A stretch of 59,689 nt of DNA from positions 1 to 59,689 of the forward strand of contig JAILQZ010000094.1 of NCBI GenBank assembly GCA_024698685.1. Reading direction: 5' to 3'. Both the position numbers and the translations under genes were made by a program. Of the stretch, positions 51,183-59,519 are shown piece by piece. A model generated the notes under the pieces. It was not told where the DNA came from and searched no databases. It saw only the letters and a program-made list of their open reading frames with translations. This DNA comes from a bacterium. GTDB taxonomy: Bacteria; Actinomycetota; Coriobacteriia; Coriobacteriales; CADBOM01. Within the stretch, counting starts at the first letter, position 1, and every line of letters starts with the position of its first letter.

Positions 51183-52718
51183 ATGTTTACCGAGAACATC
51201 TACAAGACGTATTACTGCGACGTCGCGGTGGTGGGCGGCGGAGTCGGCGGCTGCGCTGCGGCCATCGAGGCTGCCCGCAAAGGCATGCGCGTCACGCTCT
51301 TCGAAAAGGGCGTCTCGCTGGGAGGTCTGGCCACCAACGGATTCGTACCCTCAGTAGCGGGCAACATCGAGGGAATCGCCCTCGAGTTCGTGCGCAGACT
51401 CAAGGAGATCGGCCAAATCGACGACTCCTTCCGCGAGGACGGCTTCAGGAACGCCCTGTTCGAGCCCGAGTACGGAAAGATCGTCCTCGAGGATATGGTC
51501 TTTGAGGCCGGTTCGCGCATCGTCTACGACTCCACGCTGATCTATGCGGAGGTCGAGGGGCGCAATATCACCCGCGCCATCTTCTACACCAAGAGCGGAT
51601 ATATGGCCGTCAAGGCGAAGATCTTCATCGACGCCACGGGCGATGGCGACCTCGCTGCCCTAGCCGGGGTGCCATACGAGATTGGCGGGCAGGAGTTCGC
51701 AGGCCTCAACATCGCCTCCACGCTCGGCTCGCGCTGGGCAAACGTCAACCTGGTCAAGTACGCAGAAGCCAACTCCAAGTTCATGCAGGAGCAGAGGGAT
51801 AAGGGCATCGAGTATCCGCGCGAGCTAGCTGCGGCGCTGCAGGATGAAGCCATCGAGAAGGGCGAGCTCACCCGTCGCGTAGGCAGCAAGCGCATGTTCT
51901 TCAAACTGCCGCTTCCCAACACGCCGAAAGACAACGCGGACATCGTCACCTACGCCTTCCATAGCTACTACACCCACTGCACCGACCCGATCGACATCAC
52001 GCGCCAGGTGCTCGAGCAGCACCAGCTCATGAAGCAGTTCCATGCGTTCTTGAAGAAGTACGTACCCGGATACGAGAACGTGCGCCTCGTCGGCCTGGGC
52101 AACATCCCCGGCGCAAGAGAGTCGCGCCATGTGTTCGGCGAATACATGCTCAAGGGCTACGACATCGCCTGCGGCTCCAAGTTCGAGGACGGCATCGCGC
52201 GCTTCCCGGAGATGTTCGACGTGCACCATCCCACCAACGAGGACTGGTTCTTCATCAGGCACATCCACATCCCCGAGCCGGCAGGCTCCGCAGTGTGCGA
52301 GGAAGAGCATATCGGAGTCGACTGCGATGCCAAGATCCATCCCTTCGGAATCCCGGCGGGCGTTCCCGCGCGCTCGAACCCCCGCGACTACTGCGACATC
52401 CCCTATCGCTGCCTGCTCCCGCAGGAGATCGACAACATGCTCTGCGCGGGAAGGTGCTGCTCGGCCGACTTCCACGCCACCGGCGCCATGAGAATCATCG
52501 CGCCCGCGATGGGCACCGGCATGGCAGCGGGCCTCGCGGCTAGCATCGCGGTGAACGAGGACGTGCGCCCGCGCGACATCGATGGCGTCAGAATCCGCGA
52601 CCTGATGATAGCCGACGGCGTGCCGCTGGACGAGCCGCCAGCCGGCTATTGGAAGATCCTGCGCGAGAAGGACGGCGAGCTTCGCATCAATATGGGAGAT
52701 GCCATCTCGATCGTTTAG
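51183..52718 (+). CDS. FAD-dependent oxidoreductase, copy A (FAD_oxidored family)
   Basis: The 511-residue soluble flavoprotein has no Tat signal or heme motif. The N-terminal Rossmann motif is VAVVGGGVGGCAAAIEAARKG, followed by LFEKGVSLGGLATNGFVPSVAGN. FIDATGDGDLAALAGVP is in the middle, and a C-terminal cysteine group NMLCAGRCCS precedes AMRIIAPAMGTGMAAGLAASIAV. AGGAGG precedes the ATG. Roughly four of five residues match the second copy at 53233. The substrate is unknown. Divergent from the SRPBCC gene, it probably forms a transcript with the next two genes. Confidence 0.85.
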   Translation: MFTENIYKTYYCDVAVVGGGVGGCAAAIEAARKGMRVTLFEKGVSLGGLATNGFVPSVAGNIEGIALEFVRRLKEIGQIDDSFREDGFRNALFEPEYGKIVLEDMVFEAGSRIVYDSTLIYAEVEGRNITRAIFYTKSGYMAVKAKIFIDATGDGDLAALAGVPYEIGGQEFAGLNIASTLGSRWANVNLVKYAEANSKFMQEQRDKGIEYPRELAAALQDEAIEKGELTRRVGSKRMFFKLPLPNTPKDNADIVTYAFHSYYTHCTDPIDITRQVLEQHQLMKQFHAFLKKYVPGYENVRLVGLGNIPGARESRHVFGEYMLKGYDIACGSKFEDGIARFPEMFDVHHPTNEDWFFIRHIHIPEPAGSAVCEEEHIGVDCDAKIHPFGIPAGVPARSNPRDYCDIPYRCLLPQEIDNMLCAGRCCSADFHATGAMRIIAPAMGTGMAAGLAASIAVNEDVRPRDIDGVRIRDLMIADGVPLDEPPAGYWKILREKDGELRINMGDAISIV

Positions 52719-52750
52719 GCGACAGGTCGGGCTTTGAATTGGAGAGCCGA

Positions 52751-53173
52751 ATGACAGAAGACAGCAAAGCAGGCGTTGCCCGCCGCGAGGACTGGAAAAC
52801 AGAGCCAATGCCTGAACAGCATGAGACCTTCGTGCTGAGCAGGTCGTTTAGCGATGAGGAAATGGCTGCGCTCCGTTGCGGCAATATCCCTCAAGCCATG
52901 GAGGACAAGTGGTTCTGGTACATGGAGGGATCTACTCTTTGGGCGCACCGCAGCTGGACTGGGAACTGCATCTACCAGGTCGACTTCAAAGATGACGGCA
53001 ATCATGTCGTGACGGTCAACCGCAATCCGGAGCAATACAAGTGCACCAGTGTCGAGGAGGACATCGAGTCCTTGAACAAGCTTTTGGACTGGTGGACCCA
53101 GGCCCCCTACGACCACTACAACGAGTGGATTTCTGAAACATACGATTCGCTGAAGAAGGCAGGCAAGATTTAG
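52751..53173 (+). CDS. Small unknown protein between the FAD oxidoreductases
   Basis: The 140-residue product from the ATG at 52751 (GGAGAGCCGA upstream) has LSRSFSDEEMAALRCGNIPQAMEDKWFWYMEGSTLWAHRSWTGNCIYQVDF. This W-F-Y plus HRSWTG-IY signature recurs in short hypothetical proteins and, as I recall, next to ADP-ribose-processing domains; I cannot confirm that link here. It lies 32 bp after copy A and 59 bp before copy B. There is no signal peptide or membrane segment. Function unknown. Confidence 0.65.
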   Translation: MTEDSKAGVARREDWKTEPMPEQHETFVLSRSFSDEEMAALRCGNIPQAMEDKWFWYMEGSTLWAHRSWTGNCIYQVDFKDDGNHVVTVNRNPEQYKCTSVEEDIESLNKLLDWWTQAPYDHYNEWISETYDSLKKAGKI

Positions 53174-53232
53174 CGCGCAAGGCATATCAGGATTTGCAGA
53201 TTAGCCACATCATCGAAAGGTATTGACACGAT

Positions 53233-54768
53233 ATGCTTTCTGAGAATGTATACAAGACCTACTACTGCGACGTCGCGGTTGTTGGAGGCGGAACGGGCGG
53301 TTGCGCGGCGGCCATCGAGGCTGCCCGCAAGGGCATGCACGTCACGCTCTTCGAGAAGGGCGTCGCCCTGGGCGGCTTGGCCACATGCGGCTTCGTTCCC
53401 CAGATCGCGGGCAACATCGAGGGCATCGCGCTCGAGTTCGCGCAAAGGCTCCAGGAGATGGGCCAGCTTCTGAGCGCCTACGGCGACAAGTACCTGCGCA
53501 ACCCGCTTTTCGAGCCGGAGTACGGCAAGATCGCGCTCGAGGACATGGTGTTCGAGGCTGGCGCGCGCATCGTCTACGACTCCACGCTGATATACGCGGA
53601 GACCGAGGGCCGCAACATCATGCGGGCGATCTTCTACACCAAGAGCGGCTACATGGCCGTCAAGGCCAAGGTCTTCATCGACGCCACGGGCGACGGCGAC
53701 CTATCGGCGCTTGCCGGCGTGCCCTATGAGATCGGCGGCCAGGACTTCGCCGGGCTAAACATCGCGTCGACGATAGGCTCGCGTTGGGCCAATGTCAACC
53801 TGGTCAAGTACGAAGAGGAGAACGCGAAGTTCCTCGCGGAGCAGAAGGCGCAGGGCGTAGAGAGGCCAAGGGACCTCGTCTCGGCCCTGCAAGACGTCGC
53901 GCTGGAGAATGGCGAGCTCACGCAGCGCGTGGGCAGCAAGTTCAAGTTCTTCAAGCTGCAGCTTCCCAACACGCCGGAGGACAACGCGGACATCGTCACC
54001 TTCGCGTTCCACAGCTACTACTGCCACGCCACCGACCCGATCGACATCACGCGCCAGGTGCTCGAGCAGCACCAGCAGATGAAGCGCTTCCACGCCTTCC
54101 TCAAGAAGTACGTGCCCGGCTACGAGAACGTGCGGCTCGTCGGTATCGGCAGCCTGCCAGGCGCCAGGGAGTCAAGGCGCGTCTACGGCGAGTACATGCT
54201 CAAGGCTTCCGACGTGGCCTGCGGCACGAAGTTCGAGGACGGCATCGCGCGCTTTCCCGAGATGTTCGACACGCACCACCCCACTAACGGAGAATGGTTC
54301 TTCACCAGGCACGTGCATATCCCCGAGCCGGCTGGCTCGGCCGTGTGCGAGGAGGAGCACATCGGCATGAACTGCGATGCCGGGATGCATCCCTTCGGCG
54401 TGCCCGCAGGCATCCCCGCGCGCTCCAATCCGCGCGACTACTGCGACATCCCCTATCGTTGCCTGCTGCCACAGGAGATCGACAACATGCTCTGCGCTGG
54501 AAGGTGCTGCTCCTCCGAGTTCCACGCCAACGGAGCCATGAGGATCATCGCGCCCGCGATGGGCACCGGCATGGCCGCAGGACTCGCCGCGAGCATCGCC
54601 GTCAAGGAGGGCGTGCGCCCGAGGGACATCCCCGGCACCAGGGTTCGCGAGCTGATGATCGCCGACGGCGTGCCGCTGGACAAGGAGCCAGACGGTTACT
54701 GGGCGGAGCTTCGCGAGAAGGAGGGCGAGATCCACGTCAATTCGGGAGACTTCCTCGTGATCGAATAG
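53233..54768 (+). CDS. FAD-dependent oxidoreductase, copy B (paralog of 51183)
   Basis: This copy has the same 511-residue length and architecture as copy A: VAVVGGGTGGCAAAIEAARKG, LFEKGVALGGLATCGFVPQIAGN, FIDATGDGDLSALAGVP and NMLCAGRCCSSEFHANGAMRIIAPAMG. A difference of note is a cysteine replacing asparagine in LGGLATCGF, which could be redox active. Its ribosome binding site is weak (AAAGG, far from the ATG), so it may depend on upstream translation. It is followed by a strong terminator. Confidence 0.85.
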   Translation: MLSENVYKTYYCDVAVVGGGTGGCAAAIEAARKGMHVTLFEKGVALGGLATCGFVPQIAGNIEGIALEFAQRLQEMGQLLSAYGDKYLRNPLFEPEYGKIALEDMVFEAGARIVYDSTLIYAETEGRNIMRAIFYTKSGYMAVKAKVFIDATGDGDLSALAGVPYEIGGQDFAGLNIASTIGSRWANVNLVKYEEENAKFLAEQKAQGVERPRDLVSALQDVALENGELTQRVGSKFKFFKLQLPNTPEDNADIVTFAFHSYYCHATDPIDITRQVLEQHQQMKRFHAFLKKYVPGYENVRLVGIGSLPGARESRRVYGEYMLKASDVACGTKFEDGIARFPEMFDTHHPTNGEWFFTRHVHIPEPAGSAVCEEEHIGMNCDAGMHPFGVPAGIPARSNPRDYCDIPYRCLLPQEIDNMLCAGRCCSSEFHANGAMRIIAPAMGTGMAAGLAASIAVKEGVRPRDIPGTRVRELMIADGVPLDKEPDGYWAELREKEGEIHVNSGDFLVIE

Positions 54769-54812
54769 CGACCACGGGGAATGGCTGCGCGAAACCCGCA
54801 AACCGCAAACGA

Positions 54813-54847
54813 AAGGCTCCCTCCAGAGCGATTCTGGAGGGAGCCTT
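54813..54847. terminator. Bidirectional terminator between copy B and the Mo-oxidoreductase operon
   Basis: AAGGCTCCCTCCAGA and TCTGGAGGGAGCCTT form a perfect 15-bp stem. CTT follows on the plus strand and TCGTTT on the minus strand. Confidence 0.85.
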
Positions 54848-54876
54848 CTTCAGCTTCGATGGCTGTTCGCCATCTG

Positions 54877-55335
54877 CTAGATGATCTTGCGATCGGGGCT
54901 CGCGTAGACGACGCCCTCCTTCGAATCCTCCCACGCAGGAAGCTGATAGATGCGAGCGCCGCGCTGGCGGGCCGCCTCGATCTTCTCAACAGCATCCGCG
55001 CCGTAAGCGAGCGCCTTGTTGGGGCACTGCGCCACACAATACGGAAGCTCTCCGGCCTCGGTGCGCGGCTTGCACTTGATGCAGAATTGCGAATAGGTCG
55101 GCATCCACGACATGCGCAGGTCAGGCCACACGCCGGCCGGGCGGTCGATTCCCTCGCCCGATCCAAGGGTGCGAACCTTGACGAAGAACTTGCCATCGGC
55201 AAGCTTGTTGCCGGTCATGCAGGCAAGCGAGCAGGTCCAGCAGCCCGTGCAGCGCAAGCGGTCGACGAAGATGACATCCTCTGGAAGCTCATCGGCAGCG
55301 GGCGAATGCGCCCATACGATCTTCTTATCAGTCAT
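54877..55335 (-). CDS. 4Fe-4S ferredoxin-type subunit of a molybdopterin oxidoreductase
   Basis: This 152-residue electron-transfer subunit of the DMSO-reductase beta type is shorter than usual. It has FVDRLRCTGCWTCSLAC (about 25-41) and CIKCKPRTEAGELPYCVAQCPNKAL (about 85-110), enough for about two [4Fe-4S] clusters instead of the usual four. It starts MTDKKIVWAHSP after AAGGGGATG and lies 15 bp after the catalytic subunit gene. There is no Tat signal. Confidence 0.85.
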   Translation of the reverse strand: MTDKKIVWAHSPAADELPEDVIFVDRLRCTGCWTCSLACMTGNKLADGKFFVKVRTLGSGEGIDRPAGVWPDLRMSWMPTYSQFCIKCKPRTEAGELPYCVAQCPNKALAYGADAVEKIEAARQRGARIYQLPAWEDSKEGVVYASPDRKII

Positions 55336-55350
55336 GATTGCATCCCCTTC

Positions 55351-57765
55351 CTATCCCTCGACCTTGCGGATATCGCATGCGCAGTCCCAGATGGTATCCC
55401 AGGCACCGGACATCGCCGAGTAGGTCGTGCCGCCAAGGATGTATCCGACGGCGTTGTCCTCCTCGGTGCACTGATACCAGAACAGCGCCCTCTCATCGAG
55501 CGTGTCGTTGTCGCCCAGCGGAACGAGCAGCTCGGAGTACATGCCGGAGCCTTCGCCCTCGACGGCGTCGAACGCACGCTTGCGCCAGCCGAACCACACC
55601 TGGATGGTTCCGGGCGGAATCGCCTCGTCAAGGCGCATCTCGATGATGACATGGCCGCGTCCGTTGTAGACCTCGCACTTCTGGCCATCGACGATGCCCT
55701 CCGCAGCCGCGTCGACCGGATTGATGCGGCCGGTGGGCTTGCCGCCTGAGAAGTCGGCCATGACCGGGTCGTCCGTGAACATCGACTGCATGAAGAAGCG
55801 CTGGCGTCCGCTGAAGAACTGGTACTTGCCTTTGGCCGTGCCGTTCGCGAGGCGCGTGGTGGTGGGCACCTCGTAGGGCTCGTGATAGGTGGCCATGGGC
55901 GCACCGACGGCGGTGAGGCGCTCGCAGTAGAACTCCATGTGGCCGGTTTGCGTGGGGAACTTCATCCCGAAGAACGGATCCCACGGAATGGGCGGAACGG
56001 CCGCGCGGACGAGCTTCTCCTCAGCCAGGCGCTCGTAGGTCAGCGGCGGGTCGATCTGGGTCAGGAACGGCTGCGGTGAGTTGAGGCGCATGCGGATCCA
56101 GTCGCTAGCCTCCATCGGAGTGCCGTCCTCCTTCTCGTAGTACTCGCCGAGGCCGATCGCCTTGGCGATGCCGTGATAGATGAACGACGGGTCCTTGCAC
56201 TCGCCCATCGGCTCGATGGCGGGCTGCTGCAGCACCACGTGATTGTAGTTGGCTGCCGCGATGAGCTCCTCGCGCTCGAAGGGCATGCAGGCGGGCAGCA
56301 CGTAGTCGGCATACTCGCCGGTGTCGGTCATCCAGACGTCGATCTCGACGACGAGTTCCATGTTTGGAATCGTGTCCTCGATCCAACGGCTGCGGTTCGG
56401 GCAGTTGTGAACCGGATTGCCCTGAACCTTGATGAAGCCCTTGTACTTGCCCTCCTTAGCCGCGTCGAAGAAGTCGCCGTTCTTCACGAACGTCGTCTTG
56501 TCGTTCTCTCGGCCGTTGGCGAAGATGACCGATCCGTTGTTGAAGCCGAGCGGCCAGCCGCAGGGCTGGATCTCGGAGGTCACGCCGCCATTGGGATGGC
56601 CGAGATTGCCCGTCAGCATTCCGAGCAGGTAGAACGCGCGATACGCGTCGCCCTGGTTCTGATAGCGCAGGCCTAGCGCGCCGACGATGAATGCCGGGCG
56701 ATGGCTGGAATATTCCTCGCCGAGCTTGATCGCGTCAGCCGCGGGAACGCCGGTGATGGTCTCCTGATACTCGGGAGTGTAGGTCGCGAGGTGCTCGCGC
56801 AGCATCTGGAACGCAGGCTTGTAGGTGATGCCGTTGACCTCGTAGGTGCCGCTGAACGCGGGCGTGCCCTCATACTCCTCGGCTCCCCTCGCCGTGGCCT
56901 TGATCTCGTTGGCATCCTCGTCCCAATAGAAGAACCAGCCCTCGTTGGTGGCGAACTTGCCCGTGGCCACGTCGACGAGCAGCGGAGCGACGGTGTACTT
57001 GGTCAGGAACGCGCGGTCATACTCCTCGCGCTCGACGATCTGGCGCGCCATGCACAGCGCCAGCGCGGTGTCGGAGCCGGGCTTGACCGGGATGAACCAG
57101 TCGGCATAGCCGGCAGTGCCGTCGAAGAGCAATCCGACGTCGACGATCTTGGCGCCGCGGCTCTTGGCCTCGACGATGTGCTTGGCCACGCGCTGCTGGT
57201 TCTCGACGGGATTGCCGCCCCAGACGATCAGGTAGGTGGTGGCATCGAACTTCACCGGGTCGATCATCATGTACTTGTAGAAGTCGCCCAGGTCGAAATA
57301 GGACGCGTAATACGGGCCGTTGTCCAAGCCGTACGCGTTCATCGGGTCGGTGCCGCCCCACAGGCCGCACAGACGGTTGCCGAGCAGGGTGTCGAGGCCC
57401 TGCGACGGCGGCAGCGATGCGGTGATGCACCAGAACGCGATGGAGTCATGACCGTACTTCTCGCCAATCTCGAGCATCTTCGCGCCGATCTCCTCGAACG
57501 CCTGATCCCAGCTGATCTGCTCCCACTTGCCCTCGCCGCGCTCGCCCGCGCGCTTGAGGGGGTGGAGCAGGCGGTCAGGCGAGTAGACCTGGCGCCACGA
57601 TGCGGTTCCCTTCTGACAGCAGTAGCCTTCGCCTGCTTCAGCGCCCGTGTATGGAACGCCCTCGGTACGCACGATCTTGCCGTCTTTGACGACCGTCTTG
57701 ATCGCGCAGAACTCGTGGTCACCCCATCCAGGGCAGGCTGTGCAGACCCATTTCTCCTCTGACAT
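55351..57765 (-). CDS. Molybdopterin-dependent oxidoreductase, catalytic subunit
   Basis: The 804-residue protein belongs to the DMSO reductase superfamily. The N-terminal motif CTACPGWGDHEFC plus a later cysteine near 49 (C-x2-C-x8-C-x28-C) fits the [4Fe-4S] cluster. Cofactor-binding regions are visible: LIVWGGNPVENQQRVAKHI, VDVGLLFDGTAGYADWFIPVKPGSDTALALCMA, KVQGNPVHNCPNR and TDTGEYADYVLPACMPFERE. There is no Tat signal and no membrane anchor gene nearby, so it is cytoplasmic. The substrate is unknown; catechol dehydroxylases and transhydroxylase-like enzymes of gut Coriobacteriia are the closest guess. Confidence 0.88.
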   Translation of the reverse strand: MSEEKWVCTACPGWGDHEFCAIKTVVKDGKIVRTEGVPYTGAEAGEGYCCQKGTASWRQVYSPDRLLHPLKRAGERGEGKWEQISWDQAFEEIGAKMLEIGEKYGHDSIAFWCITASLPPSQGLDTLLGNRLCGLWGGTDPMNAYGLDNGPYYASYFDLGDFYKYMMIDPVKFDATTYLIVWGGNPVENQQRVAKHIVEAKSRGAKIVDVGLLFDGTAGYADWFIPVKPGSDTALALCMARQIVEREEYDRAFLTKYTVAPLLVDVATGKFATNEGWFFYWDEDANEIKATARGAEEYEGTPAFSGTYEVNGITYKPAFQMLREHLATYTPEYQETITGVPAADAIKLGEEYSSHRPAFIVGALGLRYQNQGDAYRAFYLLGMLTGNLGHPNGGVTSEIQPCGWPLGFNNGSVIFANGRENDKTTFVKNGDFFDAAKEGKYKGFIKVQGNPVHNCPNRSRWIEDTIPNMELVVEIDVWMTDTGEYADYVLPACMPFEREELIAAANYNHVVLQQPAIEPMGECKDPSFIYHGIAKAIGLGEYYEKEDGTPMEASDWIRMRLNSPQPFLTQIDPPLTYERLAEEKLVRAAVPPIPWDPFFGMKFPTQTGHMEFYCERLTAVGAPMATYHEPYEVPTTTRLANGTAKGKYQFFSGRQRFFMQSMFTDDPVMADFSGGKPTGRINPVDAAAEGIVDGQKCEVYNGRGHVIIEMRLDEAIPPGTIQVWFGWRKRAFDAVEGEGSGMYSELLVPLGDNDTLDERALFWYQCTEEDNAVGYILGGTTYSAMSGAWDTIWDCACDIRKVEG

Positions 57766-57939
57766 GCAAACCCCTTCCCTTATTCGATTCTCTTCCCATC
57801 AAGCAATTTACCTTGCATCCTTGCCTGTGCCCGCATTATACCCCAAGCGTCTCATAGACAACGTGAATCTGAATAAAACAGAGTGGCTTCAAGTCGATTT
57901 TGCATAGTTTGGAATGCTGGATTGGGGTGAATAATGGAC

Positions 57940-57967
57940 TTGCGCTCACGCTCATTACAAGTATACT
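57940..57967 (+). promoter_or_regulatory. Promoter of the vapBC pair
   Basis: TTGCGC (57940-57945), a 16-base spacer and TATACT (57962-57967), about 25 bp upstream of the antitoxin start. It overlaps the palindrome below. Confidence 0.6.
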
Positions 57968-57981
57968 TGCACATATACTTG
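57958..57981. promoter_or_regulatory. Palindromic operator of the vapBC pair
   Basis: CAAGTATACTTG is a perfect 12-bp palindrome, and TATACTTG recurs 12 bp later. Such sites are typical autoregulatory targets of antitoxins. Confidence 0.6.
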
Positions 57982-57992
57982 AAAGGAGAAAC

Positions 57993-58235
57993 ATGCCTCA
58001 ACTATCGCTTTACATAGATGACGCCACGATGGGCTTGATGAAGCGCAACGCCTCAGCCGAGGGCGTATCGCTCTCCCGCTATGCCGCCAACGCGATTCGC
58101 GAATACATCGATGCGCCCAAACGGGTTGCCGATGACGACTATTGGGACAAGCTGTACGGTTGCCTGGCCGACGATGATTCGTTCGGATATCCCGAGCGCT
58201 ACGAGTCGGATCCGATACCCGCACTCGATCTATAG
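57993..58235 (+). CDS. VapB-type antitoxin (ribbon-helix-helix-like)
   Basis: The 80-residue protein starts MPQLSLYIDDATMGLMKRNASAEGVSLSRYAANAIREYI, a short beta strand followed by two helices as in ribbon-helix-helix antitoxins. The C-terminal half is acidic (DDDYWDKLYGCLADDDSFGYP) and would bind the toxin. GAAAGGAGAAAC precedes the ATG. It is 10 bp upstream of the PIN-domain toxin gene. Confidence 0.8.
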   Translation: MPQLSLYIDDATMGLMKRNASAEGVSLSRYAANAIREYIDAPKRVADDDYWDKLYGCLADDDSFGYPERYESDPIPALDL

Positions 58236-58245
58236 CAGGTGCGCC

Positions 58246-58653
58246 ATGTACGTTTTCGATACGAATGTCCTTGTCGATTTCCTGCGTGGCAGGCTGCCAC
58301 TCGGACTGGAGCTGCTGAAGAACACGGATAGCCGCCTGATTAAGATTCCCGCAGTTGTTGTAGCTGAGCTGCTTGCGGGAGCATACAAGAACAAGAATCC
58401 CGAAAAGCTTCGCGAGGCAATCGAAAGCCTGCTGGTCAATTTCGAAATACTCCCATTTGACGAACGCTGCGCCATTAAGTATGCGCAGATACGAGCAGAG
58501 CTGGAGCTTGCAGGGAACAGGATAGAATCGAACGATATGATGATCGCCGCAACGGCGATTGTGCATGATGCCATTCTCGCGACGAACGATTTGAATGACT
58601 TCGGGCGAATCCCTGGCTTGCGCATCATGTCGCTTGCCGAAGTGGAGTTATAG
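58246..58653 (+). CDS. VapC-type PIN-domain ribonuclease toxin
   Basis: The 135-residue protein has the PIN nuclease core MYVFDTNVLVDFLRG (first catalytic aspartate), IPAVVVAELLAG (glutamate) and the third acidic group around NRIESNDMMIAATAI with LATNDLNDF. VapC toxins cut RNA and are neutralised by VapB. AGGTG lies before the ATG. The target RNA is unknown. Confidence 0.9.
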   Translation: MYVFDTNVLVDFLRGRLPLGLELLKNTDSRLIKIPAVVVAELLAGAYKNKNPEKLREAIESLLVNFEILPFDERCAIKYAQIRAELELAGNRIESNDMMIAATAIVHDAILATNDLNDFGRIPGLRIMSLAEVEL

Positions 58654-58656
58654 CCG

Positions 58657-59421
58657 CTAACGGCAAGCGAGATCGGCTATCGCATCGGCAGCTTGGGCCT
58701 GCTGGTCCTCGCGAGAGATGCCCGCTTCGCCATCTTTCGACTGCGCACCGTAGTTGCCGAAGTTCGCGTGGTTGCCGCCATCGATTACGAGCTCTTGCGC
58801 ATGAGGAGGCATATTGGCTTCGGCTTCAGCGTACTTCTGCAGGTCGAGCACTCCGTCGTTGCTGCCAACGATCGAAAGCGCTTCCAAGCTCGTGCCCGAC
58901 AGATCGTCGTCTGGATAGGCGGCTAGGAAGACGATGCCTGCGAAGTCCTCAGCATGATCGGCCAGGTACATGCTCGCTGAGACACCGCCCAGGGAATGCC
59001 CGCCTATCAGCCACGCGTCGACCTCGGGGAACTGCGCCGCGATGCCATCGGCGGCATCGGTGTCGAAGATGGCCAGATTGAATGGCGGCTTGACGAGCAC
59101 GCAGAGGATGCCCTCGCGAGCGCACATGGTGAGCAGCGGCGCATACGCCTCGGGCTGCACCTTCCCACCGGGATAGAAGATGAGCCCGGCGATTGTGCGC
59201 TCTGGCACGAAGGCGATCTCGCCGTCTGGGAGCGTCTGCACGGTCACGCCATCGGCAGCGCCGTCCTCATCGGCAACGGCCGCGAGCGCCTCGTCGTCGG
59301 CGTGATAGTAGTCACTGACGTAGGCGAAGAACCCCACGGCAAGCACGACGATGAGCGCCCCGATCGCAATCAGAACGCGCTTCGACCGCTTTCTCTTGGG
59401 CTTTGTTCCCTCGGTTACCAC
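58657..59421 (-). CDS. Membrane-anchored alpha/beta hydrolase
   Basis: The 254-residue protein begins with a basic N-terminus and one membrane segment (VLIAIGALIVVLAVGFFAYV), so the catalytic domain lies outside the cytoplasm. The nucleophile motif GGHSLGG (about 142-148), GIVFLAAYP, SIVGSNDGV (acid) and DGGNHANFG (histidine) complete an intact alpha/beta hydrolase triad. The substrate is unknown. The GTG start at 59421 follows GGAAAGG. It is convergent with vapC. Confidence 0.8.
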   Translation of the reverse strand: MVTEGTKPKRKRSKRVLIAIGALIVVLAVGFFAYVSDYYHADDEALAAVADEDGAADGVTVQTLPDGEIAFVPERTIAGLIFYPGGKVQPEAYAPLLTMCAREGILCVLVKPPFNLAIFDTDAADGIAAQFPEVDAWLIGGHSLGGVSASMYLADHAEDFAGIVFLAAYPDDDLSGTSLEALSIVGSNDGVLDLQKYAEAEANMPPHAQELVIDGGNHANFGNYGAQSKDGEAGISREDQQAQAADAIADLACR

Positions 59422-59485
59422 CGCGTTCGCCTTTCCGCTGATATTCGTGCCCTGAAATCATCCCACAAGATACTCGAATATGAAA

Positions 59486-59511
59486 AGACCCCCGGCTTCG
59501 GGGGGTCTCGA
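59486..59511 (-). terminator. Terminator after the tRNA-like sequence
   Basis: On the minus strand GACCCCC and GGGGGTC form a GC-rich stem followed by TTTTC, about ten bases after the CCA-like end. Confidence 0.8.
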
Positions 59512-59519
59512 ATAATCAG

